NCBI GenBank assembly: GCA_900554945.1
Contig: USJN01000055.1
Span: 1-8,377 of the forward strand
Origin: an uncultured Coriobacteriaceae bacterium
GTDB lineage: Bacteria > Actinomycetota > Coriobacteriia > Coriobacteriales > Eggerthellaceae
Direction of reading: 5' to 3'
DNA: 8,377 nucleotides
In this document: positions 5,589 through 8,377 of the stretch, in pieces
How positions within the stretch are numbered: position 1 is the first letter of the stretch
Layout: every line of letters starts with the position of its first letter
The notes under the pieces: generated by a model
What the model saw: the letters and a program-made list of their open reading frames with translations, nothing else
Databases searched by the model: none
What the model was told of the DNA's origin: nothing
Position numbers and translations under genes: made by a program

Positions 5589-6455
5589 ATGAGCGTTGAG
5601 TCTCAGGCAACCGTATGGATCACCGGCGCCGCCGGGCGCATGGGCCGCACAATCAGCGCGCGACTCGACCACAACCGATATCGCGTCGTGACGACCGACA
5701 GGGAACTCGATATCGTCGATTTGCAACGAAGCCTCGCCTTCGCCGAGTCGGAGAGACCTTCTTTCGTGATCAACTGCGCCGCGCTCGCAAGCCGCACCGA
5801 GGCCGAGGCCAACCCGGACCGCGCCTACCAGGTGAACGCGCTCGGCGCGCGTAACCTCGCCATAGCGAGCGCCTCCGTGGGGGCAACGCTTGTGCATCTT
5901 TCGACCGACGACCTGTTCCCCGCCGCGTCCGAGCACCCCTTCAACGAGTTCGATCCGACCGACCCGCCGCATGTTTACGGCAAGTCGAAGCTTGCTGGCG
6001 AACGGTTCGTGTGCGAGCTCAACCGCCGCCACATCATCGTGCGCTCGTCGTGGGTATACACCGCCGAGCCCGACGACATCCTCCCTCGAGCTTTGAAGGC
6101 AAGCCGCGAGGGTCGCACCGTGTACGTGCCCGCGAACCAGTTCGCATGCCCCACCTCTGCCGACACGTTCGCGAAGGCCGTCGTGGCAGTTATGGAGTCC
6201 AACGAGTTCGGTACCTTCCATGCCGCCTGCACGGGCGTGACGAGCCGCTTCGAGTTCTTCGAACGCGCCTTCGAGCTTGTGGGAGAGCCGATCGGCAACC
6301 TGCGCGGAGCGAGCAAGCCCGAGCACGGCTACCGCATCGAACTCGACAACATGATGGCGCGCCTGACGGGCGTGTTCGAGATGCCCACCTGGGAAGACGA
6401 CCTGGCCGCCTTCGTCGCGCGCCACGATTTGACGGCAGCAAGCGGCGAGGAATAG
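5589..6455 (+). CDS. RmlD-like NAD(P)-dependent sugar-nucleotide reductase (extended SDR)
   Basis: This 288-residue protein belongs to the dTDP-4-dehydrorhamnose reductase (RmlD/RfbD) branch of extended short-chain dehydrogenases. It shows the Rossmann motif TGAAGRMG (12-19), NCAALASRTEAEANPDRAYQVN (62-83, the family's D-x-AE...N region), STDD (105-108), the catalytic YGKSK (130-134), RSSWVY (152-157), CPTSADTFAKA (187-197) and HAACTGVTSRFEFF (211-224). The Thr/Tyr/Lys triad is present. The family's STDYVFDG is STDDLFPA here, and the usual C-terminal RPxxSxLD appears only as a degenerate KPEHGYRIELDN. None of rmlA, rmlB or rmlC is adjacent, so a rhamnose role is unproven; another 4-keto-sugar, or a MAT2B-like non-catalytic role, is possible. 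ATG at 5589 has AAGGAG (5574-5579) 9 nt upstream. It is transcribed divergently from thrS and convergently with the NYN gene, with 48 bp and no clear terminator between. Confidence 0.82.
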   Translation: MSVESQATVWITGAAGRMGRTISARLDHNRYRVVTTDRELDIVDLQRSLAFAESERPSFVINCAALASRTEAEANPDRAYQVNALGARNLAIASASVGATLVHLSTDDLFPAASEHPFNEFDPTDPPHVYGKSKLAGERFVCELNRRHIIVRSSWVYTAEPDDILPRALKASREGRTVYVPANQFACPTSADTFAKAVVAVMESNEFGTFHAACTGVTSRFEFFERAFELVGEPIGNLRGASKPEHGYRIELDNMMARLTGVFEMPTWEDDLAAFVARHDLTAASGEE

Positions 6456-6503
6456 GTAGTTCGCCCGGCCCCGCGCCGTAAATCTTTGACGTCGGGGGCT
6501 CCG

Positions 6504-7949
6504 CTACTCCTTCGCGACCCAGTTCTCACGGCCTTGCTTGTACACGCGCACGCCCTCGACGTCGGCGAGGTAACCTGCAAGATGCGGATACCCGAGTTCG
6601 CGGACTTTGAAGGACTTGAAGCGCGTGCGCACGCGCTTTGCGAGCTCGGCGACGGCGATGCCGCTCTTGCCCGACGCCGCCACTTCCGCGCGGATGAAGT
6701 CATCAGGGGCCGTAGGGGCCGCAGGAGCCTTACGCGAACGGCTGCGGCGGCGTCTCGCGGGCGCCTGGGACTTGCTGTCTTCGCTGGAATCGCTTGCCGC
6801 CTGCCCCTGGGCCTTGCCGGCACGGTTCGCCTCGTCGGCTGCCGCAACTTGAGCCTCGGCCTCTTCGGCCTGCGAGGCGCCAGTCTCATCGGAAGCAGCC
6901 TCTTGCTCCCCTGCGGGCGAATCGCTGGACTTACCCTGCTGATCGGTCGACACCGCCTGCGAATCGATGGGCTCAGGGGTTTCCTCCCGTTGTCCATCGA
7001 TTGCCTCATCAGTCTTCGTGTCGGCAGATTCACCCTGGTCAGCGCCAGAAACCTTGAATGATTTGCGACGGCGGCTGCGGCGACGGCGCGACTTCGAGCC
7101 GTGCGAGGATGTATCCTCGCCGCCCTCGCTCTCCGAATCCTCGGAAACGTTCGCGGCTTCAGTTTGCTCGCCCGCTTGCTCGCCAGCGCCCTCGGAATCA
7201 GCGGGCTTCTCAGCCGCCGCACGCTCGTGCTCGACGCCTTCCGCAAGCTCGACCCGCACGTTCGAGCCGTCCTTGCGAATGGTGACGCTCTTGAACTCGC
7301 CGAGGAGCTTCGAGAGCAGGTTCGTGCCGAACGAGCGCACGTCGAAGTCGGGGTAGCGCTTGAGCAGACGGCTTCCCACCTCGCCTAAGCCCGTCGACTT
7401 CCCGTTGTTCTGGTTGTCGGTGATGATGTCGACGACCGCGCGCTCGACTTCCTCGATGGTCAGGCTCGACGAGGAGCCGTTGGCCTTGTCGCGACGCGCC
7501 TCGCCGATGAGCAGCTCAAGCGTGGTGAAGATGTCGCACGCCTTGCGAAACGGCGTGGGCGTCTTCTTCTCGCCCATCCCGATCACCGTAAGGCCGCTCT
7601 CGCGGATACGGCTCGCCAGGCGCGTGAAATCGCTGTCGCTCGACACGAGGCAGAAGCCCTCGACCGAGTTCGTGTAAAGGATGTCCATCGCGTCGATGAT
7701 CATGGCCGAGTCGGTGGCATTCTTGCCGACGGTGTAGCTGAACTGCTGAATCGGCGTGATGGAATTGTCGAGCAGCGCGTCTTTCCACTTGGCGTGCAGG
7801 GTGCTCGTCCAGTCGCCGTAAATGCGCTTGTAGGTGATGGTGCCGTATTTCGAAAGCTCGTCGAGAATGGGCTTGATGTACTTCGATGACACGTTGTCCG
7901 CGTCGATAAGCAGCGCAAAGCGCTTGTCGAATGATGGTTTTTGTTCCAC
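6504..7949 (-). CDS. NYN-domain (LabA-like/PIN-fold) protein with two OST-HTH/LOTUS modules
   Basis: This 481-residue protein begins with a NYN domain (about 8-150), a PIN-like nuclease fold. Its acidic metal-site residues are visible: LIDADN (D16, D18), TDSAMIIDAMD (D80, D86, D89) and SSDSDF (D105, D107). Residues ~160-236 form a LOTUS/OST-HTH-like winged helix (SLTIEEVERAVVDII...RYPDFDVRSFG...NVRVEL). A ~180-residue low-complexity linker, rich in Glu, Ser, Ala and Gln, follows, with two Arg/Ser clusters (286-296 and 399-407). Residues ~415-479 look like a second LOTUS module (RFKSFKVRELGY echoing RYPDFDVRSFGT). Family knowledge predicts a cytoplasmic ribonuclease or RNA-binding factor; the RNA target is unknown. 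GTG at 7949 is chosen because AAGGAG lies 5 nt upstream; the open frame continues 54 codons further without a site or domain similarity. The gene appears monocistronic. Confidence 0.88.
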   Translation of the reverse strand: MEQKPSFDKRFALLIDADNVSSKYIKPILDELSKYGTITYKRIYGDWTSTLHAKWKDALLDNSITPIQQFSYTVGKNATDSAMIIDAMDILYTNSVEGFCLVSSDSDFTRLASRIRESGLTVIGMGEKKTPTPFRKACDIFTTLELLIGEARRDKANGSSSSLTIEEVERAVVDIITDNQNNGKSTGLGEVGSRLLKRYPDFDVRSFGTNLLSKLLGEFKSVTIRKDGSNVRVELAEGVEHERAAAEKPADSEGAGEQAGEQTEAANVSEDSESEGGEDTSSHGSKSRRRRSRRRKSFKVSGADQGESADTKTDEAIDGQREETPEPIDSQAVSTDQQGKSSDSPAGEQEAASDETGASQAEEAEAQVAAADEANRAGKAQGQAASDSSEDSKSQAPARRRRSRSRKAPAAPTAPDDFIRAEVAASGKSGIAVAELAKRVRTRFKSFKVRELGYPHLAGYLADVEGVRVYKQGRENWVAKE

Positions 7950-7997
7950 AGGTTCTCCTTTTGCGGCGCCCGCGAACGGACGCTCATTGTTCGCCCC

Positions 7998-8053
7998 ATG
8001 ATACAACAGCACTCCCATCACCGCATTATCCTCACAAAGCGCACGGGCAGGAC
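7998..8053 (-). promoter_or_regulatory. Candidate promoter region of the NYN-LOTUS gene
   Basis: Two -10-like hexamers lie on the minus strand upstream of the GTG at 7949: GATAAT (8030-8025) and TATCAT (8003-7998), each a 5/6 match. GTCCTG (8053-8048) lies 17 nt before GATAAT and begins the 15-bp element (8039-8053) that is also found upstream of yhdT. No canonical TTGACA is present, so which hexamer is used cannot be settled by eye. Confidence 0.3.
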
Positions 8054-8074
8054 ACGACGGGCGAAAGCGGACGG

Positions 8075-8161
8075 GCGCCTTCCGCAATGCGGCGGGCGGC
8101 GGTGTAAGCATCAGGTGCGCGGTTGCTAAGCGAGCGCGCCTTCCGCAACGCAGCGGGGCGG
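8075..8161. repeat. Pair of ~25-bp direct repeats in the MATE/NYN intergenic region
   Basis: GCGCCTTCCGCAATGCGGCG begins at 8075 and GCGCCTTCCGCAACGCAGCG at 8136, with a 61-bp period and two mismatches over these 20 bases; similarity continues into GGGCGG. A third, weaker relative (CCTTCCACGACGCGGC) lies at 8163-8178. Each contains CCGC...GCGG able to form a small hairpin. The 234-bp gap 7950-8183 holds nothing else that I can recognise apart from the candidate promoter of the NYN gene; no terminator with a T-tract was found for the MATE gene. Confidence 0.7.
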
Positions 8162-8183
8162 TCCTTCCACGACGCGGCAGGCG

Positions 8184-8377
8184 CTAGGCGTAGTCATAAT
8201 GCTTGCGCAGACCGACGAGAAAGCCGCCGGTAAGAAACATCGACGCGATCTCGGCGACCACGATGGAAAGCCAGATGCCGTCGACGCCGATGATCGCCGG
8301 CAAAAACATCACCGCCGCGCACTCGAACACGAGCGTACGCAAAAACGAAATGAGCGCCGAAACGAGGCCGTTGTTGA
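8184..8377 (-). CDS. C-terminal end of a MATE-family efflux transporter (5' end outside window)
   Basis: The frame is open from the right edge to the TAG at 8186-8184, giving the last 63 residues. It begins NNGLVSALISFLRTLVFE, continues through two hydrophobic helices (about residues 4-30, including MFLPAIIGVDGIW, and 33-54), and ends in a short basic tail, GLRKHYDYA. The pattern 'NGxxSalisfxRtxxF...lPxixGxxGIWls' is typical of the final helices of MATE (NorM/DinF-type) drug/Na+ antiporters. The predicted role is export of cationic compounds across the membrane; the substrate is unknown. It is on the same strand as the NYN gene, but the 234-bp gap with repeats argues against a single operon. 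Confidence 0.82.
   Translation of the reverse strand, partial: NNGLVSALISFLRTLVFECAAVMFLPAIIGVDGIWLSIVVAEIASMFLTGGFLVGLRKHYDYA

Noticed and set aside
5391..6425. Upstream extension of the thrS frame giving a 975-residue protein
   Set aside because: The extension is antisense to the RmlD-like gene, has no domain similarity and contains the intergenic promoter region. The TGS domain starts exactly at the ATG at 5390, which has a good ribosome binding site.
6456..6503. Terminator between the convergent reductase and NYN genes
   Set aside because: Only a GCCCCG/CGGGG pairing with a bulge and a loop of about 20 nt is found, without a T-tract on either strand.
7950..8111. 54-codon N-terminal extension of the NYN gene
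   Set aside because: It has no ribosome binding site and crosses repeats and promoter-like hexamers. The GTG at 7949 has AAGGAG at a good distance and directly precedes the NYN fold.
1..8377. tRNA, rRNA, CRISPR, insertion sequence or phage attachment features
   Set aside because: Scanning both strands by eye showed no tRNA cloverleaf or CCA-ended gene, no regularly spaced repeats, and no transposase or integrase frames.

Overview
This 8.4 kb window is GC-rich bacterial chromosome with tightly packed genes. GC-rich codon use, GTG starts, purine-rich ribosome binding sites and the protein types suggest a high-GC Actinomycetota, possibly Coriobacteriia/Eggerthellales. That placement is inference and no marker here proves it. 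I see no rRNA, tRNA, CRISPR, insertion sequence, prophage or integrase; the content looks like core housekeeping genes.

Layout, left to right. (1) The C-terminal end of a membrane protein (+), probably a cation:proton antiporter, with a long charged cytoplasmic tail. It ends at a strong hairpin terminator at 555-591. (2) A convergent minus-strand operon, yhdT-panF, whose genes overlap by 8 nt and encode the sodium/pantothenate symporter and its small membrane partner. (3) A minus-strand thrS-trmB pair: threonyl-tRNA synthetase, then a divergent TrmB-like tRNA (guanine-N7) methyltransferase. A clear intrinsic terminator lies between them, only about 27 nt before the trmB start. (4) A divergent 198-bp intergenic region with palindromic elements, then a plus-strand RmlD-like NAD(P)-dependent reductase. 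(5) A minus-strand gene for a NYN-domain protein with two LOTUS/OST-HTH-like RNA-binding modules joined by a long acidic/arginine-rich linker. (6) At the right edge, the last 63 codons of a minus-strand MATE-family efflux transporter.

Functionally, thrS, trmB and the NYN-LOTUS gene all concern RNA (aminoacylation, tRNA modification, probable RNA cleavage or binding). panF/yhdT supply pantothenate for coenzyme A. The reductase and the two edge transporters have no obvious link to these.

I found no convincing new multi-gene system. The observations most worth following are: (a) the TrmB-like protein, which has Thr where the family has its catalytic Asp and carries a C-terminal extension; (b) a short repeat present three times around trmB, one copy forming the thrS terminator, one encoding the TrmB C-terminus, and one lying just after the stop codon; (c) a 15-bp motif with one mismatch upstream of both yhdT and the NYN gene; (d) the MARF1-like NYN plus LOTUS architecture; and (e) palindromes in the thrS/reductase divergent promoter region.
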